From the NCBI GenBank assembly GCA_902783615.1, contig CACZRQ010000042.1:1-6766 (forward strand): a stretch of 6,766 nucleotides of DNA, read 5' to 3'. The stretch comes from an uncultured Bacteroidales bacterium (GTDB taxonomy: Bacteria > Bacteroidota > Bacteroidia > Bacteroidales > Bacteroidaceae). The notes below the pieces were generated by a model that was not told the DNA's origin, searched no databases, and saw only the letters and a list, made by a program, of their open reading frames with translations. A program made the position numbers and the translations under genes. Below, piece after piece: positions 1 to 6,318 of this stretch (the stretch's first letter is position 1; each line of letters opens with the position of its first letter).

Positions 1-1628
1 ATCTGCGAGGTAAGATCTATCCAGTTGTTCTTCCAGTAGATGCCTCCACGAAAATAGTTGGCGGTGATGCCCCTCTGTGTAGGATAAGAGTAAGTTCCGT
101 AGTGGAAGATCTGCGAATGGATAGTGGCACTGTTGTACTCAGCCTGCAAGCCAAAGCCATTCAGCAAAGCCAATCGGGCACTTATTAAGTAGGAGTGGTT
201 GAAGTGGCTGTCGTTAAACTTGTTGATGGTCACTCCCGGGTCTTTCAGCGAGAAACCCGTATGGCGCGCATTCGCCTCGGTTACATCATTGGCTGCACGT
301 CCGCGCACATTGATGTATTCCAGTCGCAAACCAGCCTTGAGCCACAATCTGTCGTTTATGGTCCATTCGTCGCTGGCAAAGGCGAAGAGTTTGTGCTCAT
401 GACCTGAATAATACTCCGCATAGCTGTTATAGGCTCGTCCGCTCTGTCCGTTCAGATACAGCAGCTTAGGGTCTTTCTTCACCTCGTGCGAGATCATCCA
501 CATTGAGGTTTCCGTACCACCATGATTCAGCCAGTAGTCGGCTTCCACCAGCCAGTGATGGCGACCGTTGGCGCTACGCCCCGTCAGCTCGGCATTGGTC
601 ATCCAGCTCTCTTCGAAAGCGTTGAAGTGCAGGTAGCGTCTGTTCTGCACCAATCCTTCGTATGGGGTTCCGTCAACGTAGGTAAAGCCAGCATCGGCAG
701 TAGCTCTGGTCACGCCCGATATGTTGGGGTTGGCACGATTACTGCGTCCGTTCTTATACTTGCTATGTATCGCCAGCTTCATGCCATTGTCAAACTGGTA
801 GTCCAGCACGAAGTTCACGTTGTGTATCTTGTCGGTATTGGCATCGTCAACGTGCTGCTCCCTCATTTGGCCTGTAGCGACGTCAAGAAACTGGATATAG
901 GTATCGGCAGGACGGTAGCTGTCGTGCCCCAGATTGAAACCGTCAAGCTCTTTCACACTACCGTCACCCACGAAGATAAACGGACCGAAGTTCTCAATGT
1001 GGTTGAGGAATCTGGAATATTGGTAGATAAGTCCAGCTTTGCCCCTTCCGTTGGCAAAGGTTTTCGAGATACTTCCCTTATAGAACTGTGTACGCTCCAT
1101 CAAGTAGCTCATCGCCATGCGGTTGCTCCCCGGATCGAAGTTCTGGTAAGTGCCTATACTAATGCCCCAGCCCTTACCAATAGGAGTAGAGATATTGGCA
1201 TCAACAGCCTGCCTGCCAAACTGGTTGAGGGTATAGTTCAGCTTCCCTTCAAATTTATCGCCAGCCAATTTCGACTTGCTGTCCACACTATAGCTGATGA
1301 TGCCATATTTCAGCACCATATCCTGCGGACTCATGGTGGCAGTGCTCTCGTGGCTAACGCCGCTGTGCCAGCTCTTGTAGGGATACAGCTGGTAGTTGTA
1401 GTAGCTCACGGGCAGTCCGTCTTCATAGATATAGGCATTGCCGCTGATGGGCAGTCCTAACGAAATCTGGCGGGGCTGAGAGGCAGAGGCTGCATTCATC
1501 AGCAGGTCGCGGTTGCTGCCTTCTTTCGAGGTAGTACGAATGCTGTCGTTCGCTGCTCGCTGGGCATAAGTGTTCTGTGACAGGACAAATGCTAATATGA
1601 GGCTCAGTATAGATATTGATCTTTTCAT
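1..1628 (-). CDS. TonB-dependent receptor-like outer-membrane beta-barrel protein, C-terminus beyond window
   Basis: The frame is open from the ATG at 1628 to the window edge: 542 complete codons without a stop, so the 3' end is missing. Residues 1-22 form a signal peptide (basic MKRS, hydrophobic core, TYA then Q23), which places the mature protein in the periplasm or outer membrane. Residues 54-83 hold a plug-like segment (QISLGLP, then GNAYIYEDGLPVSYY). From about residue 100 on there are alternating amphipathic strands rich in Tyr, Trp, Asn and Gly, typical of a TonB-dependent barrel, including LWLKAGLRLEYINVRG. I recognise this as a Bacteroidetes receptor subfamily with a short N-terminus: no carboxypeptidase-like domain and no obvious TonB box are seen. 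Family members usually exceed 750 residues. The substrate cannot be read from the sequence. No SusD partner is visible upstream. A terminator and about 500 nt separate it from the sugar-enzyme operon, so it is probably transcribed alone. Confidence 0.82.
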   Translation of the reverse strand, partial: MKRSISILSLILAFVLSQNTYAQRAANDSIRTTSKEGSNRDLLMNAASASQPRQISLGLPISGNAYIYEDGLPVSYYNYQLYPYKSWHSGVSHESTATMSPQDMVLKYGIISYSVDSKSKLAGDKFEGKLNYTLNQFGRQAVDANISTPIGKGWGISIGTYQNFDPGSNRMAMSYLMERTQFYKGSISKTFANGRGKAGLIYQYSRFLNHIENFGPFIFVGDGSVKELDGFNLGHDSYRPADTYIQFLDVATGQMREQHVDDANTDKIHNVNFVLDYQFDNGMKLAIHSKYKNGRSNRANPNISGVTRATADAGFTYVDGTPYEGLVQNRRYLHFNAFEESWMTNAELTGRSANGRHHWLVEADYWLNHGGTETSMWMISHEVKKDPKLLYLNGQSGRAYNSYAEYYSGHEHKLFAFASDEWTINDRLWLKAGLRLEYINVRGRAANDVTEANARHTGFSLKDPGVTINKFNDSHFNHSYLISARLALLNGFGLQAEYNSATIHSQIFHYGTYSYPTQRGITANYFRGGIYWKNNWIDLTSQ

Positions 1629-1678
1629 ACTGCAAAGTTACATAAAAATATGAATAAAATAGATGTTGATCTTTTCAT
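1627..1678 (-). CDS. 17-codon upstream reading frame created by the tandem duplication
   Basis: The duplicated copy of the start codon (ATG at 1678) opens a frame of 17 codons (MKRSTSILFIFLCNFAV) whose TGA stop overlaps the receptor ATG in the form ATGA. It begins with nearly the same residues as the receptor signal peptide. Whether it is translated is unknown. If it is, termination at ATGA could couple to initiation of the receptor. It is more likely a by-product of the duplication than a functional peptide. Confidence 0.3.
1633..1640 (-). promoter_or_regulatory. Proximal Bacteroidetes -7 box (TAACTTTG) of the receptor gene
   Basis: TAACTTTG matches the TAnnTTTG consensus and ends five bases before the receptor ATG, so transcription from it would give an almost leaderless mRNA. 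No TTTG lies at the expected -33 spacing. This weakens the call. Confidence 0.4.
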
Positions 1679-1682
1679 ACTG

Positions 1683-1690
1683 CAAAGTTA
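1683..1690 (-). promoter_or_regulatory. Distal, duplicated -7 box (TAACTTTG)
   Basis: This is the second copy of the TAACTTTG box, 50 bp upstream of the first. The nearest TTTG upstream (1715-1718) is 24 nt away, longer than the 19 nt seen at the two better promoters in this window. Use of this copy would add about 50 nt of leader containing the short upstream frame. Confidence 0.4.
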
Positions 1691-1772
1691 CATAAAAATA
1701 TGAATAAAGATTGCTCAAATCTCTTTATCACGAAAAAAGTAAGTATAAAGACGAAAGAAATTAACAGCCATT

Positions 1773-1803
1773 TTTGTCGAATAGTCTTTTTTGTTTACTT
1801 TTG
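1773..1803 (+). promoter_or_regulatory. Consensus Bacteroidetes promoter facing right
   Basis: TTTG at 1773-1776 and TACTTTTG (TAnnTTTG) at 1796-1803 are separated by exactly 19 nt, the same geometry as the promoter of the cytochrome gene in this window. It reads toward 1835-1935, where only short broken frames exist. It could be the surviving promoter of a decayed gene or drive a small RNA ending near the hairpin at 1974-1990. Confidence 0.6.
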
Positions 1804-1834
1804 TCCAATGAAATGCACATTATGATTTATTACC

Positions 1835-1935
1835 ATGAAAAAGAGATCTAGACCCTCCACATGGTGAAGAACCTCGAACTGATTGACATGAATCCGCTGG
1901 ATCCAGAGGCGATGCCCTTTATTTTCAAGAAATGA
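1835..1935 (+). pseudogene. Possible remnant of a small or deleted gene
   Basis: Downstream of a consensus promoter, an ATG at 1835 opens MKKRSRPSTW and stops. An overlapping second frame, from ATG 1861 to TGA 1933-1935, encodes 24 residues (MVKNLELIDMNPL, then DPEAMPFIFKK). The second peptide has natural composition and looks like the C-terminal tail of a protein. The two frames differ by one base, so either a frameshift in a roughly 34-residue gene or an internal deletion joining the start and end of a larger gene would explain it. I do not recognise the family. Confidence 0.3.
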
Positions 1936-1973
1936 TCTTAATAATAATGCTCAAGCTTCACAAATAATTAGTG

Positions 1974-1990
1974 TGACGCTTTCAGCGTCA
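1974..1990. other. Small perfect hairpin
   Basis: TGACGCT and AGCGTCA form a perfect 7-bp stem around a TTC loop. The following bases (taaaaatatg) are A-rich rather than T-rich on the plus strand. It could end a transcript started at 1773-1803, but it is not a classical terminator. Confidence 0.5.
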
Positions 1991-2090
1991 TAAAAATATG
2001 ACCAACTTACACTCAAATTATATGCACAAGCACATACCCAATTATGAATATCTTACCTAATGGGGCTATGGGGCAACAACTATATCATTG

Positions 2091-2126
2091 CAAAAATAAT
2101 AGAGCCCACCTAAGGAAGTGGACCCT
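2091..2126 (-). terminator. Rho-independent terminator of the three-gene operon
   Basis: On the minus strand AGGGTCCAC and GTGGGCTCT pair as a continuous 9-bp stem (two G-U pairs) around an 8-nt loop, followed at once by ATTATTTTTG. It begins 26 nt after the stop codon of the TIM-barrel gene, the expected position for the operon end. Confidence 0.75.
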
Positions 2127-2151
2127 ATTAATTATAATGTATATTGGCGTC

Positions 2152-3057
2152 TTACGCCTCCTGCCATTGGGCTTTCATGAGCTCTACAGCTGCGGTTACG
2201 GTATCCTTGCGCTCGCCTTTGGTGCCGCACTCTAAAGAGATGAACTTGTTGTATCCCATTTCCTTCAGGGCACGGAATCCGTTGCGATAGTCGTCCTTCT
2301 CGCCATCCTCACCAGGCATCAGGCGACGACCACGACTGGCAATGTGGACGTGTTGCAGATACTTTGTGCCTGCCGACCAGAAAGCACCATAGTCGGATGT
2401 CTCCTCCTGCATGTGCCAGAAGTCGCCCATGCACTTCACACCCTCGCTCTGAGAATCACGTGCAATGGCGGCAGCATCACCCACCAGTCGCATATAGAAG
2501 CACTCGCCACGGTTCAGGGGCTCCAGAATAACGGTTGTTCCGCACTTCACGGCATATTCACCCAGTTCGTGGAGCTGTTCGCAGAGGTATTTGCGTGTAT
2601 CCAATGTGTGAGGCAGGCAGGGCTGCTGTGAGTTGAAGGCAGGCACCATGATGACACCTGTGGAACCCAGTTCTCCTGCTGCTGCAACGATCTCACGCAT
2701 GGTGGTATCAAATTCCTCCTTCACGGCGGGGTCTTCGGCCAGAATGAATCCACCAAAGCCTGCACAGATGGCCGACACACTGATGTTGCGGTTCTTCAGG
2801 GCTTGCTGTATCTCATTGACACGACCCGCCAGTCCGCGACCACCAGGCTCAAAGCCCACAACACCCAGGCTCTCCATGAAGTCGAGCTTCTCATTCAGGC
2901 TCTCACCAGGAGGAATGCCTTCCTGGAAGGATATCTTGAGGTCGGGAACTTCAATTTTCTTTTCCTTGCTTGCAGTGCATGAGCTCAAGCCCAGCTGGGC
3001 AATAGCCAAAGAGGCCATACCCGCCAACGAGCACTGCATAAAGTCTCTTCTTTTCAT
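2152..3057 (-). CDS. Exported xylose isomerase-like TIM-barrel sugar isomerase/epimerase (AP_endonuc_2 family), lipoprotein
   Basis: This 301-residue protein starts MKRRDF, a twin-arginine-like motif, followed by a hydrophobic segment and a lipobox LSSC with Cys27, so it should be a lipid-anchored envelope protein. The rest (about 40-300) is a sugar phosphate isomerase/epimerase TIM barrel. The metal site is intact: Glu179 in EPLNR, Asp212 in GDFWH, His238 in HVHIAS and Glu276 in SLECG. Glu185, His215 and Arg244 sit where D-psicose (allulose) 3-epimerase, as I remember it, has its substrate-contacting Glu158, His188 and Arg217. The enzyme therefore probably isomerises, epimerises or hydrates an unphosphorylated (keto-)sugar outside the cytoplasm. 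It follows the dehydrogenase by 66 nt and is the last gene before the terminator. Exact substrate and reaction are not determinable, and epimerase, isomerase or keto-sugar hydratase all remain possible. The start fits because the signal peptide begins directly at it. Confidence 0.85.
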   Translation of the reverse strand: MKRRDFMQCSLAGMASLAIAQLGLSSCTASKEKKIEVPDLKISFQEGIPPGESLNEKLDFMESLGVVGFEPGGRGLAGRVNEIQQALKNRNISVSAICAGFGGFILAEDPAVKEEFDTTMREIVAAAGELGSTGVIMVPAFNSQQPCLPHTLDTRKYLCEQLHELGEYAVKCGTTVILEPLNRGECFYMRLVGDAAAIARDSQSEGVKCMGDFWHMQEETSDYGAFWSAGTKYLQHVHIASRGRRLMPGEDGEKDDYRNGFRALKEMGYNKFISLECGTKGERKDTVTAAVELMKAQWQEA

Positions 3058-3080
3058 AATTACTGAGTATGTTAATATAT

Positions 3081-3110
3081 GCGCCCCCCAGCGGAGTTGT
3101 TGGAGGGCGC
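3081..3110 (-). other. Strong intercistronic hairpin between dehydrogenase and TIM-barrel genes
   Basis: GCGCCCTCCA and TGGGGGGCGC (minus strand) form a 10-bp stem with one G-U pair and a 10-nt loop. The bases after it (ATATATTAAC) lack a T tract, so full termination is unlikely. It lies 13 nt past one stop and 23 nt before the next start. Likely roles are mRNA 3'-end protection, partial polarity or processing, giving unequal amounts of the two enzymes. Confidence 0.7.
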
Positions 3111-3123
3111 AATGGTGTTTGCC

Positions 3124-4488
3124 TTATTTCTGAGCAGAGCCAGGAACGGCCACTGTGAACTTGTCGAGTGGCAGAGGGCCAAGCTTCATCTCAGGAATCA
3201 TGCCTAAGAAGTCGAGATCAGAGCCGCTGATGTCATCCCATGAAATGGTCTGTCCTGTATAGGCAGCTTGACGGCCCATCACGCCAGCCAGCGTGGAGGT
3301 AGCGGTTTCTTCAGCTTCATCGTGAGCCTCGCCCTTGCGGATGTGGTTCACCCAGTCAACATGCTCAAGCACATAGGGGTTGGTCTGCTGATAGTTGGCC
3401 TTCTCGGCTTCGCTGTCAAACTTCCAGATGACATTGCCCTGCAGATCCTTGATCTCATGTGTCGCGCTGTTCCATGAGCCCTTGGTGCCCTGAACGAATT
3501 CGCTGACGTTGTTGCTGCAACCGTCAATCTGACGGCACATACTGTGCAGGTGAACGCCATTCTCGAATTCGAAGTCAATGCTGAAGTTATCATACTGGTC
3601 GCCCGTGATACGGCGCTGACGGCTGCCGAAACCTGTAGCCTTGATTGGCTTCTTGCCAATCATCCACATGAATACGTCGATGTTGTGAACGTGCTGCTCA
3701 ACGATATGGTCGCCCGAGAGCCACTTCCAGTTCACCCAGTCACGGATGTTCCATTCCATGTCGCTCCAACCCTTTTCGCGGGTCCGATACCATAGCATAC
3801 CGTCGTTCCAGTAAACGTTACCACCAGTAATCTCACCGATGATGCCGTTCTGAATCTGCTGGAAAGCCTCCACGTATGGGCGTTGGTGATGGCGCTGTGT
3901 ACCAGTCACTACGCTCAGACCCTTGGCCTTAGCCTGCTTGGCTGCTGCGATGACGGTACGGCAGCCCTTAGGGTCAACAGCTACTGGCTTCTCCAAGAAG
4001 CAATGAACGCCCTTCTCAACGGCATACTGGAAATGAACAGGACGGAATACGGGAGGAGTGGTCAGGATCACCATGTCAACGCCGCTGTCGATCACCTTCT
4101 GGTAAGCATCGAAGCCAATGAAGCAAGCCTCGTCGGGCACCACCTGGTTGTGCTTTTCCTTCAGCATGTCCTTTACACTGTTCAGACGATCTACAAAGAC
4201 ATCGCCCAGTGCGGCTACGGTAATGCCATCGGCTGCCTCAAGCAGGTTCACGATTGCACCTGATCCACGACCGCCGCAACCAATCAGACCTACTTTCAGC
4301 TCTTGACCCGCAATCGCCTTGTCGGGCAGTTCGGGAACATAGTACTCACCAGGCTGACGCAGAGGGGTCAGACCATTCTTTTTCTCTCCTGAGCATGAAG
4401 TCAGAAGGGATGATGAACAAACAACACCCGCACCAAATAAGGCCGAGTATGAGAAGAATTGTCTTCTACTGATGTTCTTCTTTTCCAT
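3124..4488 (-). CDS. Tat-exported Gfo/Idh/MocA family NAD(P)-dependent sugar dehydrogenase
   Basis: The 454-residue protein opens with a twin-arginine signal (SRRQFF, residues 7-12), a hydrophobic stretch and a possible lipobox LTSC with Cys32, so it is predicted to be folded with its cofactor in the cytoplasm and exported. Residues 65-170 form the Rossmann half: GLIGCGGRG (67-75) binds the dinucleotide, and Glu166-Lys167-Pro168 is the family EKP motif with the catalytic lysine. The C-terminal half has TGTQRHHQRPY (195-205) and GDHIVEQHVHNID (259-271), whose His266, His268 and Asp271 are candidate catalytic or substrate residues. The family oxidises or reduces a sugar hydroxyl or keto group. 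Some members use oxidation only transiently to cleave a glycoside, but I do not see the motif I associate with GH109. It lies 45 nt after the cytochrome gene and 66 nt before the TIM-barrel gene, suggesting a shared periplasmic sugar pathway. Substrate unknown. Confidence 0.88.
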   Translation of the reverse strand: MEKKNISRRQFFSYSALFGAGVVCSSSLLTSCSGEKKNGLTPLRQPGEYYVPELPDKAIAGQELKVGLIGCGGRGSGAIVNLLEAADGITVAALGDVFVDRLNSVKDMLKEKHNQVVPDEACFIGFDAYQKVIDSGVDMVILTTPPVFRPVHFQYAVEKGVHCFLEKPVAVDPKGCRTVIAAAKQAKAKGLSVVTGTQRHHQRPYVEAFQQIQNGIIGEITGGNVYWNDGMLWYRTREKGWSDMEWNIRDWVNWKWLSGDHIVEQHVHNIDVFMWMIGKKPIKATGFGSRQRRITGDQYDNFSIDFEFENGVHLHSMCRQIDGCSNNVSEFVQGTKGSWNSATHEIKDLQGNVIWKFDSEAEKANYQQTNPYVLEHVDWVNHIRKGEAHDEAEETATSTLAGVMGRQAAYTGQTISWDDISGSDLDFLGMIPEMKLGPLPLDKFTVAVPGSAQK

Positions 4489-4533
4489 GATTTCTCTTTT
4501 GTTTTTAGGTTATTTAAGGTTTAATACATTGTT

Positions 4534-6066
4534 TCAGTCTTTCACGTCGGCAGGCACTTCACATACAATGCGGAAGCCTATGCCCTTGATGTCAGAGTAC
4601 CACCAGATGCTCTTTGGGTTCTGGGGGTCGGTTTTCAGCCACTCCTTGGTATCGGTATGGTTTCTGGCAGCACAGCGCAGCATCCGGGCGTCATCGGCAT
4701 AGCTTCCTCCACGCACCACATATTCCTCGCCTTGGGTGCTGATGGGGTTCTCCACACCGTCTGCCCATTTGCTGTAGGCTTCTGGGTCATACTTGTCGGC
4801 ACAATGCTCCATGACGTTGCCCAGCATGTTCTTCAGTCCGAAGGGGTTTGCAGTCACAAACTGCGGCTCCTGCGTCTTGCCCGTGCTGTTGTTTATATAA
4901 ACCACATATCTGTTTATCATCGTGGTATCTATGCCGAAGATTTGCTTCATCCAGCCTTCGTTGGTGTATTTCTTAGGACTTCCCTCGAAGAAATAGGGTG
5001 TTTCTGTGCCGCCTCTCGCTGCGTATTCCCATTCGGCTTCGGTTGGCAAGCGGTATTTCTTGCCAGTCTTCAGCGAGAGCCATTGGCAGAAGGTTTCTGC
5101 TGCATAGTGGGTCATGGTGATGGCTGGACGGCTGCCAATGCCCCATCCTTGATCAGGGAAGCTATAGGGAGGGGTGGGACCCGATACGGCATCTACGTCA
5201 GGTCGGCTGTTGTTGGCGTATATCTTCTCTGGTGGTGTGCGACCTTCCGACATGGTCTCGTTGTAGAATGCCCAGTACTGATCCCATGTCACCTCAGTCT
5301 CGCCCATGAAGAAGCGAGAGAGCTTCACCTCTTTCTGCGGTCCCTCGTCATCGTTGCGGAAGGCCTCTTTTTGGGGACTTCCTATCATGAACGAGCCACC
5401 GGGTATGGCCATCATGTTGAAGCTGACTGCTGTGCCAGGCACCGTTTCCGTGAAGTTCTGGAAATTTTTCACTACGGTGGCTGAGTCGTAGCGTATGCTG
5501 TTGTCTATGGTCACAAGGCCTTCCAGCTTGCCGTGCTTGTAGTTGGGCATGTAATGACCTGCATCTAAATGGCAGCTGATACATTGCAGGTTCAGCCTCT
5601 CCTCGTTCTCTTCGTAATAGAGGTGAGCCTTCACGGCTTCGTCGTTCACGCCTCGTGGGTATAGGTTGGTGTGGCAGCGCTTGCAACTTTCGTTATAGAC
5701 GATTTTCTGGGCGTACTCCAGTTCGCGTTTGGCTTCCCAATTGAAGTCTGCGCTGTCTTTGGTCAGATAGCTGTAGATGTCCTTTATGCCCATCCGTGCT
5801 TTGGCTGTGAAGTGTCGCCATGTGCCTTGGGTGGGCAGGTGGCAGTCTGCGCAGTTGGTCATCACGCCCGTCTCGTTGTTGCCCGAGTGGGTGCTCTTTT
5901 TCCAGGCTGCATCGGCTTCCTCGTGGACGTGACAACTCATGCACGATGAGTTGGTTGAGGTGGCCTCCCACGTCCAGTTGAAGGCTATCATCAGGGCTAT
6001 GCCTAATAGCAGGCATGCGATGGCAATGGGCAAGTATTGCGTCTTTTCCTTATCGTTCTGTGCCAT
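4534..6066 (-). CDS. Membrane-anchored tetraheme NapC/NrfH-type cytochrome c fused to a SUMF1 domain
   Basis: This 510-residue fusion has a cytoplasmic N-terminus, one membrane helix (about 11-29) and a periplasmic body. Four c-type heme motifs, CMSCH (42-46), CADCH (72-76), CKRCH (128-132) and CISCH (162-166), with THSGNNETGV and DCHLP between, match the NapC/NirT/NrfH quinol dehydrogenase family. Residues about 215-500 are a SUMF1/formylglycine-generating-enzyme-like domain: MMAIPGGSFMIGS, ETEVTWDQY, RLPTEAEWEYAARGG (339-353), GNVMEHCADKY, VRGGSY (451-456) and GFRIV. The catalytic cysteine pair of true formylglycine enzymes is not present after RGGSY; only Cys465 in RCAAR remains. The domain is thus probably structural or binding rather than sulfatase-maturing. 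The cytochrome part likely passes electrons between the quinone pool and a periplasmic partner. It is first in the operon, so the downstream dehydrogenase is a candidate partner. Position 48, where relatives often have Met (CxxCHxM), is His here. Confidence 0.9.
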   Translation of the reverse strand: MAQNDKEKTQYLPIAIACLLLGIALMIAFNWTWEATSTNSSCMSCHVHEEADAAWKKSTHSGNNETGVMTNCADCHLPTQGTWRHFTAKARMGIKDIYSYLTKDSADFNWEAKRELEYAQKIVYNESCKRCHTNLYPRGVNDEAVKAHLYYEENEERLNLQCISCHLDAGHYMPNYKHGKLEGLVTIDNSIRYDSATVVKNFQNFTETVPGTAVSFNMMAIPGGSFMIGSPQKEAFRNDDEGPQKEVKLSRFFMGETEVTWDQYWAFYNETMSEGRTPPEKIYANNSRPDVDAVSGPTPPYSFPDQGWGIGSRPAITMTHYAAETFCQWLSLKTGKKYRLPTEAEWEYAARGGTETPYFFEGSPKKYTNEGWMKQIFGIDTTMINRYVVYINNSTGKTQEPQFVTANPFGLKNMLGNVMEHCADKYDPEAYSKWADGVENPISTQGEEYVVRGGSYADDARMLRCAARNHTDTKEWLKTDPQNPKSIWWYSDIKGIGFRIVCEVPADVKD

Positions 6067-6095
6067 TTTTCGTCGATTTTAGACCAAAACTGCCC

Positions 6096-6126
6096 CAAAG
6101 TTACAAATAATTGTTAATAGAACAAA
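6096..6126 (-). promoter_or_regulatory. Promoter of the cytochrome-dehydrogenase-isomerase operon
   Basis: On the minus strand TTTG (6126-6123), 19 nt, then TAACTTTG (6103-6096) match the Bacteroidetes -33/-7 consensus. Transcription should start near 6090, leaving a leader of about 25 nt that ends GACGAAAAATG, without a Shine-Dalgarno sequence, as is usual in this phylum. Confidence 0.7.
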
Positions 6127-6134
6127 AAATGTTC
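6120..6134. promoter_or_regulatory. Inverted repeat overlapping the operon -33 box, possible operator
   Basis: GAACA, five A/T bases and TGTTC form a 15-bp palindrome that covers the -33 TTTG. The location would suit a repressor or activator site. The low complexity of the surrounding AT-rich DNA makes chance occurrence quite possible. Confidence 0.3.
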
Positions 6135-6198
6135 GCTTTTTTTTATGCGAGATGGAGTAACTTATCTATAAAAAAGAAATAGGAGTACAACCGCAGCC

Positions 6199-6318
6199 CT
6201 ATTTTGATTGATGTCCTTGCTTCAATATTACATCCTTTACCTCCGTCAGCTCTTCAATCAGTTGCGGATCAATAGCATTCCTTCTTTTCCTTTGCCTTGA
6301 TGCAAAAGAAACAAAAAA
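6199..6318 (-). pseudogene. C-terminal remnant of an unidentified protein gene
   Basis: A 39-codon open stretch on the minus strand ends at TAG 6199-6201 and has no usable start codon. Its last 25 residues (NAIDPQLIEELTEVKD, then VILKQGHQSK) follow a basic RQRKRR segment and form a convincing amphipathic helix with natural composition. At its upstream end it meets the CCTTGAT/ATCAAGG hairpin of the adjoining repeat, which suggests that the 5' part was removed or replaced by repeat DNA. I do not recognise the family. Confidence 0.35.

Larger units (their letters stand above)
1609..1708. repeat. 50-bp tandem duplication spanning the receptor start codon and promoter
   Basis: Bases 1609-1658 and 1659-1708 are identical except for one position (A at 1615, G at 1665). 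Each copy contains the ATGAAAAGATCA start segment of the receptor gene and, just before it on the minus strand, a TAACTTTG box. Because 50 is not a multiple of three, the outer copy is out of frame with the gene. Near identity suggests a recent duplication. Confidence 0.93.

Noticed and set aside
522..1460. 312-codon open frame on the plus strand
   Set aside because: It lies entirely antisense to the receptor gene, whose frame has a signal peptide and barrel composition; the plus-strand translation shows no recognisable domain.
2044..2235. 63-codon open frame on the plus strand
   Set aside because: It crosses the minus-strand terminator and the end of the TIM-barrel gene, with no promoter or recognisable protein features.
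2633..3133. 166-codon open frame on the plus strand
   Set aside because: It is antisense to the TIM-barrel gene and has low-complexity Ser/Pro-rich translation typical of a shadow frame.
3124..4488. GH109 alpha-N-acetylgalactosaminidase
   Set aside because: The protein shares the Tat signal and Rossmann fold, but I do not see the THGLGP-like motif I associate with GH109; the general Gfo/Idh/MocA call is safer.
4534..5430. Active formylglycine-generating enzyme (sulfatase maturation)
   Set aside because: The cysteine pair expected after RGGSY is absent and no sulfatase gene is in the window.
4657..5484. 275-codon open frame on the plus strand
   Set aside because: It is antisense to the SUMF1 fusion gene, where the minus-strand protein has clear heme and SUMF1 motifs.
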